Assembly: GCA_022844485.1 (NCBI GenBank)
Contig: JALHLQ010000027.1
Location: forward strand, 1 to 53,992
DNA: 53,992 nucleotides
Reading direction: 5' to 3'
Source: Xanthobacteraceae bacterium
GTDB lineage: Bacteria > Pseudomonadota > Alphaproteobacteria > Rhizobiales > Xanthobacteraceae
Shown piece by piece: positions 14,123 to 23,442 of the stretch. The notes under the pieces are model-generated. The model did no database searches. It was not told the origin of the DNA and worked only from the letters and a program-made list of their open reading frames with translations. The position numbers and the translations under genes are program-made. The number at the start of each line of letters is the position of its first letter. Positions within the stretch are counted from its first letter, which is position 1.

Positions 14123-17100
14123 GTACGCACCTCACGCGAAACTTCGAACCTGCGGCCTAAACGGTCGACCGAAAACTTTCTCAGAGACAAGAGCGTTTTG
14201 ACGCCGATGCCTTTGCGGATTTCGGCGGCAGTCACATGGGGAGAGAGAGTAAATGCTCCCGTGTTCCGGTCGAGGCTTCGGAAATAGCCTTCGATGGACT
14301 CGCCGTCTGGTTTTGTGATCTCAATTAAGGAGTTTGAATAAAGGGACCACAGAAAATCATAGGAACTGTCGACGAGGTACCACTCTGCCTCGTCGCCTCC
14401 GCCACCTTTCACCGCTCGATCAGGCGCGGAAAACATCGTGGCGATTTGATGCGGGTAGATGGGAACGACGTAGAATTCCCATTTCCCTTTCTTGTTCTTC
14501 TTCTGGAACACATCGACCCGCGCCATGTCGCCGCGGTCCACCGTTCCCCCGTTCAACAGAACGGCGGGTTGGTCCTTCGTGAGAAGGCGCACTTTCCGTA
14601 TCGGCTCTTCGCGCGCCGTTCCGTCGCCGTTCGCATATTTCCACTTGGGCGGCCGGTCTTTTGGTTTGCCCGCATCCAACCAGCCGCGGAGCACCGAAAC
14701 CAGCTTGTGATTGCGATCGGCGTCCTTGATGCGAAGGAGGTCTTTGTCGGTGAGCTTGTCGATGGACTTGCGCTCATAGATAAGCGTTTCCCCATCTCGT
14801 TCCTTGATCTGCTTGACGGTGGCGTCATGCGCCTTTCCCCGTGCACGACGCCGCTCGGCACGAGAGATAAAGACGCCGCCACTCCCATTTTTTCCGTAAA
14901 CCGCCGTTGCCACGTCGAGCCGAAAGCCCGGCCAAGGCTGCTGGACGTGAAAGATGTCGTCCTGCTTGCCTTCCTTCTCGCGCCTTTGAATTTCGCGCGT
15001 CATATTCTGTAACAGGCTTTCCGTCGTCGCCGCCAGCACCAGCGCGTCCACCGCGTGGTGGCGGTCGTCCGCGACCCGCTCGCCGTTGATCTTCTTCAAC
15101 TCTGCAAGGCCCCAGGCGCGACGGAGCTTGGACGTGATTGCTCCCGGCCGCGTGAATACGCGTCTTTCGCTTTTTCCGATCGGAAACATCCGCTTGAGCT
15201 CGTCGGCAAGAAGCCGGGTTGCCCAACGTGTGTCGGTGAGGTTGCGCGCCTTGAATCGATTCTCCACTTCTTCCGTTGAATCCCGGAGGCGGAAATTGCG
15301 CTTCTTCAGTCCCTTCATCTCTTTGAGAGTGTCGAGCCGCGCTCCCAGCAGTTCCCATTCTTGATCGGGCCTATCCTCGCGGAACCACTCGAAGGTGGTT
15401 CGGCCGCGCTTGTCCTGGTTGCACTTGGCGCAACAGAGCGTCTTGTTCAAATAGGAGTCGTCGCCGAACCGGCTCCAGGGCAGGATGTGATCGACCTGGT
15501 AATGACCCTGGTTTCCGGCGAATCCGGCCGGTGCGATGCTTCCATCGCAGTAGACGCATTTGAACGCCTGCTCGAGAGCAAGCTCGTAACGAAGCAGTTC
15601 ATCGTCGCTTGGGGAGCGACCAAGAATTGCTTGCGCCTGCGCCTTGCGTTTGTCCTTTTCTGCATTCCGCTCCTCGATGCCTCGTTCGAGCTTCTTGCGT
15701 TCATCGGCGCTCTTTCCGACGTCGCGCGCAAGCTCGATGTGGATGGCATCGAACGGGCCATGCTCCCGGCCGACGGCGCGCACCTGCTTGATCGCTTCGC
15801 CGAATGCACGACGGGTTACCGGGCTGTTGATCTGGTCGAGGGAGACAGCCGCCCGAGCCGTATGGTCATACCCCGCGCGCTGACATGCCTCCGAATACAC
15901 CAAGCCTTCTCGCAATCCGCCAAGAATGTTGCGGGCGGCCTTGGCCGAGACGTGCGCGGCTCCGCTGAAATCGACGAACGCGCCTTTCTCCGTCGCGGCG
16001 GCGAGCTGATCAACGATGAGCGGCTCCAGGCCGATGTCCTCGAGACCCTTGCGGATGGAGGTGAAATCCTCGCGAAAGGAAAGTATTTCGGCGATGCGAT
16101 CGAGTTTCTCAGGGGTTCGCATCAGCGAGGCCCATGCGCTTTCTCCGAGCGTACTGCGCAGAACATAGGTTCCTGCCGCTGCGGCGCCGGCGCGCGCGGC
16201 CACATCCATCCCCTCTTTGTCGCGCGCAACGCCAGCGAAACGAGCGTTCGGGTCGAGATCCAGCAGACCGCGTAACGTTTTGAACGTGATGCTTTTTTGA
16301 TGTCCGAGCTTGCTCGCCGCGGTCCGGATCTCGTCGGGAGAGAGGCGGCGCTCCGCCCGGCCGACGGAGATGGTCAGCGTCGCGAGCTTGGACAAAAAGC
16401 GAAACATCTCGAAAGAGGGTGCCCGCCGCGCGGTGCGCTTCTCGCTGGGTTCGAAGGGGCAGGGGCCTACCTTGTCTTCGCTGTCCTGCAAAGGCCGCTG
16501 CGAAAACGCGATGTCTGCAAATTTCGTTTCGAGTTCTGGAGTGGCGTGCGTATTGCCGCGCCGTCGTTGCTCTGCGAACAGCAATCGGACCTCGTCTTCG
16601 AGATCGGAGCGCTTCGCCGTGTGGGAATAGTCCTTGTCGCGGTTGCGCTTGCGCACCGAGAAGGCCGGGTCTTGCGCCAGCATGTCTCCAAACGAACGGT
16701 AACGCGCGAGCCCTTCGCGCGTCTGCTCCATCGCCTTTTTCATTTTCGATGTTTCGTCGGCCGCGTTCGTATTGCTCTCGCGCTTGGAGTTGGACCGAAA
16801 ACCGCGATGGCGCGCGATATGCCCGAGCACGATAGCGAACTCGTCACAGTCGAGAGCACGTTCGTATGCAATCGAGCGCAGGGCCCAGGGTGTAACCTGC
16901 CGCCCTTGGCCGGCAGGAGAAACTCGCCTCAACGCAAGCGCCAGCGCATTGTCGCCTGAGTCCGGCAACAGGCCGTGATTATGAAGAAGCGTACGGACGG
17001 CATTCATGCGCTGGCGTCGCCGCCGGATCACCCGCCTCTGTCCGCGCGCGGCCCGGCGCGCGGCGCTCTTGGGTTCGCCGGTCTTGTCGATGAGCGGCGC

Positions 17101-17217
17101 ATCGAAGCACCGCACGCCCGTGGCGATGATTTTCCCGCCACCGCCCACTTCAATGACGCCCCAGCCCAAAGAGGCGATTCCGAGATCAATGCCGAGTATC
17201 CGTGCGCCCCCCTCCAT
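14098..17217 (-). CDS. cas9: CRISPR-associated endonuclease Cas9, type II-C, zinc-ribbon HNH
   Basis: A 1039-residue Cas9. RuvC-I ILGIDLGIASLGWG has Asp11; an arginine-rich bridge helix (GQRRVIRRRRQR) spans about 59-70; RuvC-II AIHIELARD has Glu495; the HNH is YQVDHILPWSRFGDDS with His577; RuvC-III DDRHHAVDALV has His721 and Asp724. All nuclease residues are present, so it should cut both strands. The HNH is bracketed by CVYC (554-557) and CAKC (596-599), a likely zinc site resembling IscB-type HNH domains and absent from the Neisseria and Campylobacter enzymes. The length is typical of compact II-C proteins. GGGGGAG four bases before the ATG supports the start. It is divergent from the tracrRNA, with overlapping candidate promoters. 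Confidence 0.97.
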   Translation of the reverse strand: MEGGARILGIDLGIASLGWGVIEVGGGGKIIATGVRCFDAPLIDKTGEPKSAARRAARGQRRVIRRRRQRMNAVRTLLHNHGLLPDSGDNALALALRRVSPAGQGRQVTPWALRSIAYERALDCDEFAIVLGHIARHRGFRSNSKRESNTNAADETSKMKKAMEQTREGLARYRSFGDMLAQDPAFSVRKRNRDKDYSHTAKRSDLEDEVRLLFAEQRRRGNTHATPELETKFADIAFSQRPLQDSEDKVGPCPFEPSEKRTARRAPSFEMFRFLSKLATLTISVGRAERRLSPDEIRTAASKLGHQKSITFKTLRGLLDLDPNARFAGVARDKEGMDVAARAGAAAAGTYVLRSTLGESAWASLMRTPEKLDRIAEILSFREDFTSIRKGLEDIGLEPLIVDQLAAATEKGAFVDFSGAAHVSAKAARNILGGLREGLVYSEACQRAGYDHTARAAVSLDQINSPVTRRAFGEAIKQVRAVGREHGPFDAIHIELARDVGKSADERKKLERGIEERNAEKDKRKAQAQAILGRSPSDDELLRYELALEQAFKCVYCDGSIAPAGFAGNQGHYQVDHILPWSRFGDDSYLNKTLCCAKCNQDKRGRTTFEWFREDRPDQEWELLGARLDTLKEMKGLKKRNFRLRDSTEEVENRFKARNLTDTRWATRLLADELKRMFPIGKSERRVFTRPGAITSKLRRAWGLAELKKINGERVADDRHHAVDALVLAATTESLLQNMTREIQRREKEGKQDDIFHVQQPWPGFRLDVATAVYGKNGSGGVFISRAERRRARGKAHDATVKQIKERDGETLIYERKSIDKLTDKDLLRIKDADRNHKLVSVLRGWLDAGKPKDRPPKWKYANGDGTAREEPIRKVRLLTKDQPAVLLNGGTVDRGDMARVDVFQKKNKKGKWEFYVVPIYPHQIATMFSAPDRAVKGGGGDEAEWYLVDSSYDFLWSLYSNSLIEITKPDGESIEGYFRSLDRNTGAFTLSPHVTAAEIRKGIGVKTLLSLRKFSVDRLGRRFEVSREVRTWRGKACT

Positions 17218-17246
17218 GACACTCCCCCGTACACAACTCCCAGAAG

Positions 17247-17278
17247 ATTATTGACCAGTCTGCCCGGATGAGTAAATA
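17247..17278. promoter_or_regulatory. Overlapping divergent candidate promoters of cas9 and tracrRNA
   Basis: Plus strand: TTGACC (17251-17256), 16 bp, TAAATA (17273-17278), which would start the tracrRNA near 17285. Minus strand: TTTACT (17276-17271), 18 bp, AATAAT (17252-17247), which would start cas9 mRNA near 17240 with a 20-odd base leader. Each -35 overlaps the other promoter's -10, so RNA polymerase could occupy only one at a time. Predicted from sequence only. Confidence 0.55.
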
Positions 17279-17284
17279 TCTGTG

Positions 17285-17390
17285 TTGCTAGGGGAAATCG
17301 GTTGGGAAGCCACGGCAAAGTGGTTACCCACTGAAGGATTCGGAATTGACCGGCTCAGACCCCCGTTCGGGAAACCGGGCGGGGGGATTC
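17285..17390 (+). ncRNA. tracrRNA of the type II-C system
   Basis: The anti-repeat at 17291-17316 is complementary to the first 26 bases of the CRISPR repeat with one internal U-U mismatch. It is followed by AA and a nexus-like 5-bp hairpin (17319-17332, AGTGG-TTAC-CCACT), a short single-stranded linker, and an 11-bp hairpin (17360-17385, outer CCCCCG/CGGGGG, GAAA tetraloop). The order anti-repeat, nexus, terminal hairpin is that of functional tracrRNAs and fixes the strand. No clear U-run follows the last hairpin, so the 3' end near 17390 is approximate. Confidence 0.88.
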
Positions 17391-17506
17391 CTTTGCGCGT
17401 TGCAGGAGCTCCGTCTGGACGGGATTGGCGTCCGGCGTTCAGCAGCCGCGCAACGACTTCTTAAGCCGCCTTGGGCTAAGAGAAATCTGGGCCTCCGACA
17501 GAAGAA

Positions 17507-18928
17507 ATGGATTGCGGGATGGCCAGCGACAGGCTGCCCGTCGAGCGTTTGCGTCAATACCTTCGGGAACTCCCGCAGGCCGCACGGACTCTGCTGATCA
17601 CAGAGCTCGAACGCGGACTCGCGTCCGGCAAGCAGATGCCCGCCGCCGATCTGATCCTTGACGAGCTGCGAAGCCTCGAGACCGGGCAGGCGAGCTCCGG
17701 CGCGCGTGTCGGCGACCCGAAGCGGATGTTTTTCGAGGCGTTCGAGCCGTTCTTCTCCGACGATGCTCCCGACCGCAAGCACAAGGGGCGGATCGCACGC
17801 GCATCGCTGGACCCGCTCTGGGATTGGATTTGCCGCGACATCTGCCCGGCCGAGTCCAAGGCCTATCTTGACGAAGGCACGCGATGCCTGGCGCGCCAGG
17901 ATGCAGCCGGGGCGGAACGTCTCGCTCGCGATTTTCAGGATCGTGTCGCCCGGCGCATCGAAGAGGCCTTCGCCGCCGTCCAGCGCGACGAGAAGGCGAC
18001 GCGCCGCATCGCCGCCCAGGTCGGCACGCCGCACGCGATGGACGATGTGCGCGAACTGCTGGCGTTGCTTAAGGCGCGCGATGCGCTCGCCACGATCGGC
18101 GCGCGCCTCCCCTCGAGCCTCAAGGTTCTCGCCGACGATACGCTGGAGAGCGTGAAAGCCGTGCTCGACTCCAATCCGGCACGAGCGCCGGAGGTATTCC
18201 TCTACGCGCTGTTATTGGTGATGGGCCGTCTCTCCTCGCCATGGCAGCTCATTCGGCTCGCGGTGAAGGCGGCAGAGAGCGATGTCGCCGCACGCGTGGC
18301 CGAGACGCCGTACGCGATGGCCGTGTCGATTGTCCTGGTGGAGACCGAGAGACTGGTGCATCGCTTGCGCACCGACCTCAAGCAGGGCCGCACGGCGTCG
18401 ACGCTCGTCTATCTGAAGGATATTCACGACGCCGCGCGAGGATTGCGCAGCGAGCTTGATCTTTCAGGCGACTCGCCGTGGGGGCGCCAGCTTGCGGCGA
18501 TCCGCACGGATGTTTCGGAATTGCTTCGCATGGAAGTCGAGAGCCTTCCCGGACGCGTGCGCCGCTTCTTGCGGCCGCGCCCCGCGAAGGAGATTGCGCC
18601 GGGCACCGTGGTCGATCCAGGCGATGTGGAGGAGACCGAAGCCGCCATCGAGCTGCTCGGCGCCTGCCGCAACTACGCCAGCGAGCTTGCGATGAACGAG
18701 GCGGCGCTGCGCGTCTATTCGGATCTGCAGAACTATCTCGACACCGGCACGCCGGCGCTGCTCGACAGTCTTCGCAACTCCAGCCCCTCCGAGCGCGCGT
18801 TCCGCGCTTCGCAAGTCGACGCGGCGGTGCGTTTCTCCTCCAAGCTGTTCGGCCCCAATTACGCCTCGCTTCTCGCCAAGGCTGCCGAGGTCGCAACCCA
18901 CAGCGAGCGAAAAGCGGCGAAAAGCTGA
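17507..18928 (+). CDS. Conserved-looking hypothetical protein, mostly helical
   Basis: A 473-residue cytoplasmic protein without signal peptide or membrane segments. It is rich in Ala, Arg, Leu and Glu, with long predicted helices (RLARDFQDRVARRIEEAFAA; RDALATIGARLPSSLKVLAD). Frame quality and codon use look genuine. I do not recognise a domain; similar-length proteins of unknown function occur before the cyc/ccm cluster in some Rhizobiales as far as I recall. A second ATG at 17519 (MASDRLPVERL) is an alternative start. It begins about 120 bp after the tracrRNA and could share transcription with it, but functional connection to CRISPR is not indicated. Confidence 0.75.
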   Translation: MDCGMASDRLPVERLRQYLRELPQAARTLLITELERGLASGKQMPAADLILDELRSLETGQASSGARVGDPKRMFFEAFEPFFSDDAPDRKHKGRIARASLDPLWDWICRDICPAESKAYLDEGTRCLARQDAAGAERLARDFQDRVARRIEEAFAAVQRDEKATRRIAAQVGTPHAMDDVRELLALLKARDALATIGARLPSSLKVLADDTLESVKAVLDSNPARAPEVFLYALLLVMGRLSSPWQLIRLAVKAAESDVAARVAETPYAMAVSIVLVETERLVHRLRTDLKQGRTASTLVYLKDIHDAARGLRSELDLSGDSPWGRQLAAIRTDVSELLRMEVESLPGRVRRFLRPRPAKEIAPGTVVDPGDVEETEAAIELLGACRNYASELAMNEAALRVYSDLQNYLDTGTPALLDSLRNSSPSERAFRASQVDAAVRFSSKLFGPNYASLLAKAAEVATHSERKAAKS

Positions 18929-19162
18929 CGCCCGGCGCTGTCGCCGGCGCGACGGCGGGGCAATCAGCCGCATGCCGTTTGATCTAGACCGTTGCCAGTC
19001 AGGGCGAGGGCTGTGTAAACCCCATCTTGCATCCTGTGGCTTTGGGGGAGTAGCCACTCGGCGAGCCCCGCAGCACCGCTCGGCTTATTCGCGATGCGAC
19101 GGTTCGTCACCTATGGTGGCGATCACGAAATTGTTTGGTTTGGCGCCTACCGGGATGGTCGA

Positions 19163-20314
19163 ATGGTTTTCTGGCTCATCATCGCGCTCATGACCGCGGC
19201 CGCGACCTTCGCCGTGCTATGGCCGCTGTCGCGCGATGCAAGGACGGTTCGCTCGGGCAGCGATGTCGCGGTGTACGAAGACCAGATCGAGGAAGTCGAG
19301 CGCGACCGCAAATCCGGCCTGATCGGCGACGCTGAAGCCGAAGCCGCCCGCACGGAGGTCTCCCGCCGCCTTCTCGCGGCCGCCGAGGCGGCCGGCAAGG
19401 CGGAAGCCGACCAGGGCCTGACGTGGCGCCGCCGGATGGCGGCCGCATTCGTCCTTGTCGCTCTGCCGTTTGGCGCCGGCGCTTACTATCTCTGGGCCGG
19501 CTCGCCCAATGTGCCCGACCAGCCTTTGTCCGCGCGGGCGGCGGAGCCGCCCGGTCATCGCTCGATCGTCGAGCTCATCACGCAGGTGGAGCAGCACCTG
19601 GAGCGCAATCCCGTCGATGCGCGCGGCTGGGAAGTGCTGGCGCCGATCTACCTGCGCCTTGGCCGCTTCGACGACGCGGTGAAGGCCCGCCGCAATGTCT
19701 TGCGCATCAGCGGAGCCAATGCCGAGCGCGAAGCCGATCTGGGCGAAGCGCTGACGGCTCAAGCGCAGGGCATCGTGACGGCCGAAGCCAGGGCCGCGTT
19801 CGAGCGCTCGCTCGCGCATGATGCCAAGGAGGTCAAGGCGCGCTTCTTCACGGGGATCGCAGCCGAGCAGGAAGGCAAACGCGAGGACGCGGCCAACATC
19901 TGGCGCGGCATGATCGCGCAAGCCCCGCCCGGGGCGAATTGGACCGGCTTCGTGCGCGAAGCTTTGGCGCGGGTCGAAGGCAAATCCGCAACCGCCGAGC
20001 GTACGCCCGCGGCGGCGCGCGGGCCGATTGCCGAGCGCGGCCCGAGCGCGGAAGACATGAAAGCCGCGGCGGACGTCACCGACGAACAGCGTTCGCAGAT
20101 GATCCGCGGCATGGTCGATCGCCTGGCCGAGCGGCTGAAAGCGGACAGCTCCGATCTGGAAGGGTGGTTGCGGCTGGTGCGCGCCTATGCGGTTCTCGGC
20201 GAGCGCGATCGCGCGAGCGCGGCGGCGTCGGACGCGCGCAAGGCGCTGGCGAGCGAGCCGGACAAGATGCGCAAACTCGACGAGGCGCTCAAAGGCCTCG
20301 GCATCGAAGGATAA
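19163..20314 (+). CDS. ccmI: Cytochrome c biogenesis protein CcmI (CycH)
   Basis: The 383-residue protein begins [20 protein letters not shown], followed by the CcmI hallmark [18 protein letters not shown] and a second membrane helix near residues 95-115 ([20 protein letters not shown]). The long C-terminal part holds TPR-like helices ([19 protein letters not shown], then [15 protein letters not shown]) exposed to the periplasm, which chaperone apocytochrome c and deliver it to the CcmF/CcmH heme ligation complex. The ATG at 19163 gives the normal N-terminus; the 5' extension of the frame from 19094 is not expected. It is the first gene of ccmIEFH. Confidence 0.93.
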   Translation: MVFWLIIALMTAAATFAVLWPLSRDARTVRSGSDVAVYEDQIEEVERDRKSGLIGDAEAEAARTEVSRRLLAAAEAAGKAEADQGLTWRRRMAAAFVLVALPFGAGAYYLWAGSPNVPDQPLSARAAEPPGHRSIVELITQVEQHLERNPVDARGWEVLAPIYLRLGRFDDAVKARRNVLRISGANAEREADLGEALTAQAQGIVTAEARAAFERSLAHDAKEVKARFFTGIAAEQEGKREDAANIWRGMIAQAPPGANWTGFVREALARVEGKSATAERTPAAARGPIAERGPSAEDMKAAADVTDEQRSQMIRGMVDRLAERLKADSSDLEGWLRLVRAYAVLGERDRASAAASDARKALASEPDKMRKLDEALKGLGIEG

Positions 20315-20330
20315 GGCGGGCTCCCAAGGC

Positions 20331-20810
20331 ATGACCAGAAAACAAAGACGCCTCGTCCTGATCGGCTCCGGATTCATCGTGCTGTCGCTTGCGGCGGCGC
20401 TTGTGCTCACCGCGCTGCGCGACTCGATCGTCTTCTTCAATTCGCCGACCGACATCGTCGAGAAGCAGATTCAGGCCGGCACCCGCATCCGGCTCGGTGG
20501 TCTCATCAAGCCCGGCAGCATCGAGCGCAACGATGCGCTCAACGTCCGCTTCGAAGTCACCGACGGCAACAAATCCATTGCGGTGACCTATCGCGGAATT
20601 CTTCCCGACCTGTTTCGTGAAGGGCAGGGGGTCGTCACCGAAGGCGCGCTGGACCCGGCCGGTCATTTCAAGGCGGACAGCGTCCTGGCCAAGCACGACG
20701 AGAACTACTTGCCGCGCGAGGTCGCCGACAGCCTGAAGAAGCAAGGCCACTGGAAAGATGAATCCGGTTACGGGAAAACCGGCGGTGTCGCAGCGCCACA
20801 GAAGAAGTGA
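20331..20810 (+). CDS. ccmE: Heme chaperone CcmE (CycJ)
   Basis: A 159-residue inner-membrane anchored periplasmic protein: [20 protein letters not shown] plus AAALVLTAL form the anchor, followed by the OB-fold ([17 protein letters not shown]). The heme-binding motif is KHDENY with His122 and Tyr126, so this is the HxxxY type that carries heme covalently to CcmF. It starts 16 bp after ccmI and ends 12 bp before ccmF. Confidence 0.95.
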   Translation: MTRKQRRLVLIGSGFIVLSLAAALVLTALRDSIVFFNSPTDIVEKQIQAGTRIRLGGLIKPGSIERNDALNVRFEVTDGNKSIAVTYRGILPDLFREGQGVVTEGALDPAGHFKADSVLAKHDENYLPREVADSLKKQGHWKDESGYGKTGGVAAPQKK

Positions 20811-20822
20811 CGGAGAGGCATC

Positions 20823-22802
20823 ATGATTGCGGAAATCGGCCATTACGCGCTGGTGCTGGCGCTCGGCCTCGCGCTCATCCAGTCCGTCATTCCGGTCTGG
20901 GGTGCGCGAACGCGCGACGGCGCGCTGATGAGCGTCGCCGGGCCGACCGCGATGGCGCAGCTCGTCTTCGTCGCCGTCGCGTTTGCCGCTCTCACCTGGC
21001 TCTACGTGACGTCCGACTTCTCGGTCATGAACGTGGTGCAGAATTCGCATTCGGCGAAGCCGCTGCTCTACAAGGTCACCGGCGTGTGGGGCAATCACGA
21101 AGGCTCGATGGTCCTGTGGGTTTTGATCCTCGCGTTTTTCGGCGCGCTGGTTTATCTCTTCGGCAATAATCTGCCGCTCTCCTTGAAGGCCAACGTGCTC
21201 GCGGTTCAGTCCTGGATCGCGACCGCGTTCTATCTCTTCATCCTGCTCACCTCGAATCCCTTCCAGCGCGTCGCCCAGCCGCCGATGGAAGGCGCCGATC
21301 TCAATCCGATCCTGCAAGACATCGGCCTCGCCATCCATCCGCCGCTGCTCTATCTCGGCTATGTCGGCTTCTCGATCACCTTCTCCTTCGCGATTGCCGC
21401 CCTCCTCGATGGGCGCATCGATGCGGCCTGGGCGCGCTGGGTGCGTCCCTGGGCGCTCACCGCATGGGTCTTTCTGACGCTCGGGATCGCGATGGGCTCC
21501 TATTGGGCCTATTACGAGCTCGGCTGGGGCGGATGGTGGTTCTGGGACCCCGTCGAGAATGCCTCCTTCATGCCGTGGCTCACCGGAACCGCGCTGCTGC
21601 ATTCGGCGGTGGTGATGGAGAAGCGCAACGCACTGAAGGTCTGGACCATTCTCCTGGCGATCCTGACCTTCTCGTTGTCGCTGCTCGGGACCTTCCTCGT
21701 GCGCTCGGGCGTGCTGACCTCCGTGCATGCTTTCGCCACCGATCCCGCGCGCGGCGTTTTCATTCTGGCGATCCTTGTCGTCTTCATCGGCGGCGCGCTT
21801 GCGCTCTATGCCTGGCGCGCGCCGATGCTCAAGCAGGGCGGCCTGTTTGCCCCGATTTCGCGCGAAGGCGCGCTGGTCTTGAACAACCTTTTCCTGACGA
21901 CGGCGGCGGCCACCGTCTTCATCGGCACGCTGTATCCGCTGGCGCTGGAAGCGGTGACCGGCGACAAGATTTCAGTCGGGGCGCCGTTCTTCAACCTGAC
22001 TTTCGGCCCGCTCATGCTGCCGCTCCTCGTCGCGCTGCCGTTCGGGCCGCTCCTCGCCTGGAAGCGCGGCGACATCTACGGCGCGGCGCAGCGGCTGCTC
22101 GCGGCGGCAGGCGTCGCCTCGCTCTGCATTGCCGCGACCTTCGCCATCGTGCATGGCGGCCCGGTGCTCGCCCCCTTCGCGGTGGGCCTTGCGATCTTCG
22201 TCATGGCCGGCGCCGTCACCGATATCGCCGAGCGAATTGGCCTCGCCCGTGCGCCGGCGCTGGCGCTGCGGCGTGCGGCCGGCCTGCCGCGTTCGGCCTG
22301 GGGCACGGCCGTTGCGCATTTCGGGGTCGGCGTCGCTCTTCTTGGGATCGTCGGCGAGACGCAATGGAAGTCGGAGCGCATCGTCGCGATCAAGATCGGC
22401 GAGACGGTCTCCGTCCGCAATTACGACCTGACGCTCGACAGCGTCCTGCCTCGTCCCGGCCCGAACTTCAGCGAAGTGATCGGCAAGTTCACGGTGCGCC
22501 GCAAGGGCGAGGTCTTGGGTACGCTCGAGCCAAGCCGCCGCAGCTTCCCGCATCGTGAGATGGTCACGACGGAGGCCGCCTTGATGACGCGCGGCGTGAG
22601 CCAGATCTATTTGTCGCTCGGCGATCCGACCCCCGACAACACGCTGGCGATCCGCCTGTATCACAAGCCGCTGGTGCTCCTGATCTGGATCGGCTGCCTT
22701 GTGATGGTGGCCGGAGGGCTGCTGTCGTTGTCTGATCGGCGATTGCGTGTCGGCGCCCCGAAACCCGCGGCGGCGCGCGCCGTATTGCAGCCCGCGGAGT
22801 GA
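20823..22802 (+). CDS. ccmF: Heme lyase subunit CcmF (CycK)
   Basis: The 659-residue polytopic protein has the tryptophan-rich heme-handling signature GWGGWWFWDPVENASFMPWL around residues 236-255, flanked by conserved histidines (GNHEGSMVLW, IHPPLLYLGY, LLHSAVV) that are heme ligands in this family. About 14-15 membrane helices are evident. With CcmH and CcmI it attaches heme to apocytochromes. Its last bases overlap a GTG possible start of ccmH. Length is normal for the family. Confidence 0.96.
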   Translation: MIAEIGHYALVLALGLALIQSVIPVWGARTRDGALMSVAGPTAMAQLVFVAVAFAALTWLYVTSDFSVMNVVQNSHSAKPLLYKVTGVWGNHEGSMVLWVLILAFFGALVYLFGNNLPLSLKANVLAVQSWIATAFYLFILLTSNPFQRVAQPPMEGADLNPILQDIGLAIHPPLLYLGYVGFSITFSFAIAALLDGRIDAAWARWVRPWALTAWVFLTLGIAMGSYWAYYELGWGGWWFWDPVENASFMPWLTGTALLHSAVVMEKRNALKVWTILLAILTFSLSLLGTFLVRSGVLTSVHAFATDPARGVFILAILVVFIGGALALYAWRAPMLKQGGLFAPISREGALVLNNLFLTTAAATVFIGTLYPLALEAVTGDKISVGAPFFNLTFGPLMLPLLVALPFGPLLAWKRGDIYGAAQRLLAAAGVASLCIAATFAIVHGGPVLAPFAVGLAIFVMAGAVTDIAERIGLARAPALALRRAAGLPRSAWGTAVAHFGVGVALLGIVGETQWKSERIVAIKIGETVSVRNYDLTLDSVLPRPGPNFSEVIGKFTVRRKGEVLGTLEPSRRSFPHREMVTTEAALMTRGVSQIYLSLGDPTPDNTLAIRLYHKPLVLLIWIGCLVMVAGGLLSLSDRRLRVGAPKPAAARAVLQPAE

Positions 22803-22807
22803 GCGCC

Positions 22808-23323
22808 ATGCCGTTGTCCGGATTATGTCTTCGCGCGTTCGTCGCCTCGGTTTTCCTGCTCGTCGGACTGGCGTCGGGAGGGACACCGGCCTTTGCCGTC
22901 CAGCCCGACGAAATCCTCCAAGACACCACGATGGAGCAGAGGGCGCGGGCCCTGTCGCGGGAACTGCGCTGCATGGTCTGTCAGAACCAGTCGATCGACG
23001 ACTCCGATGCGCCGCTCGCCCGCGATCTGCGCATTCTCGTTCGCGAACGGCTGAAGGCCGGCGACAGCGACACCCAGGTGATCAGTTTCCTGACGAGCCG
23101 CTACGGCGACTTCGTTCTGCTCAAGCCGCGCTTCACGTTTCAAACCGCTTTTTTGTGGATCGCGCCTTTGGTCGTGCTGGGCGCCGGCGTCTTGGGCCTG
23201 TGGTTTCTGATCCGCCGGCGGCCGTCCATCTTGGCCACGGCGTCCGCGGCTGAGGCGAGCCCGCTCACACCTGAAGAACAGCAGCGCCTGTCGAAAATGA
23301 TGCAGCGCGACGCCTTGAAATAG
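22808..23323 (+). CDS. ccmH: Apocytochrome thioreductase CcmH (CycL)
   Basis: A 171-residue protein with signal peptide (MPLSGLCLRAFVASVFLLVG), then the defining motif LRCMVCQNQSIDDSDAPLA with redox Cys55 and Cys58, and a C-terminal membrane helix (FLWIAPLVVLGAGVLGLWFL). It reduces apocytochrome c disulfides before heme attachment. The ATG at 22808 follows GGAGTGAGCGCC; a GTG at 22799 overlapping the ccmF stop is also possible. It is the last ccm gene; an inverted repeat follows. Confidence 0.94.
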   Translation: MPLSGLCLRAFVASVFLLVGLASGGTPAFAVQPDEILQDTTMEQRARALSRELRCMVCQNQSIDDSDAPLARDLRILVRERLKAGDSDTQVISFLTSRYGDFVLLKPRFTFQTAFLWIAPLVVLGAGVLGLWFLIRRRPSILATASAAEASPLTPEEQQRLSKMMQRDALK

Positions 23324-23337
23324 GCGAGCGGGCCGCG

Positions 23338-23387
23338 CGGCGCCTTACCAATAATTAATCCGGCCGTCAGTGCGCCGTAAGGCGCCG
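23338..23387. repeat. Inverted repeat between ccmH and degP
   Basis: CGGCGCCTTAC (23338-23348) and GTAAGGCGCCG (23377-23387) are exact complements around a 28-base loop that contains AATAATTAAT. It could attenuate ccm transcription or mark the degP promoter region. No T-run follows. Confidence 0.55.
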
Positions 23388-23442
23388 GGTCCCATCTATC
23401 GGCGAGCCATTTCGGCAATTCTCGCCAAACGATGGAGTGCCC

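Noticed and set aside
17284..17316. Reading the tracrRNA on the minus strand, toward cas9
   Set aside because: Only the plus strand places the anti-repeat before a nexus and terminal hairpin and pairs with the 5' part of the repeat; the minus-strand reading has no such structures downstream.
17507..18928. The 473-residue unknown protein as a new CRISPR accessory gene
   Set aside because: It lies beyond the tracrRNA on the other strand from cas genes, next to the ccm cluster, with no nuclease or nucleic-acid binding motif; only proximity suggests a link.
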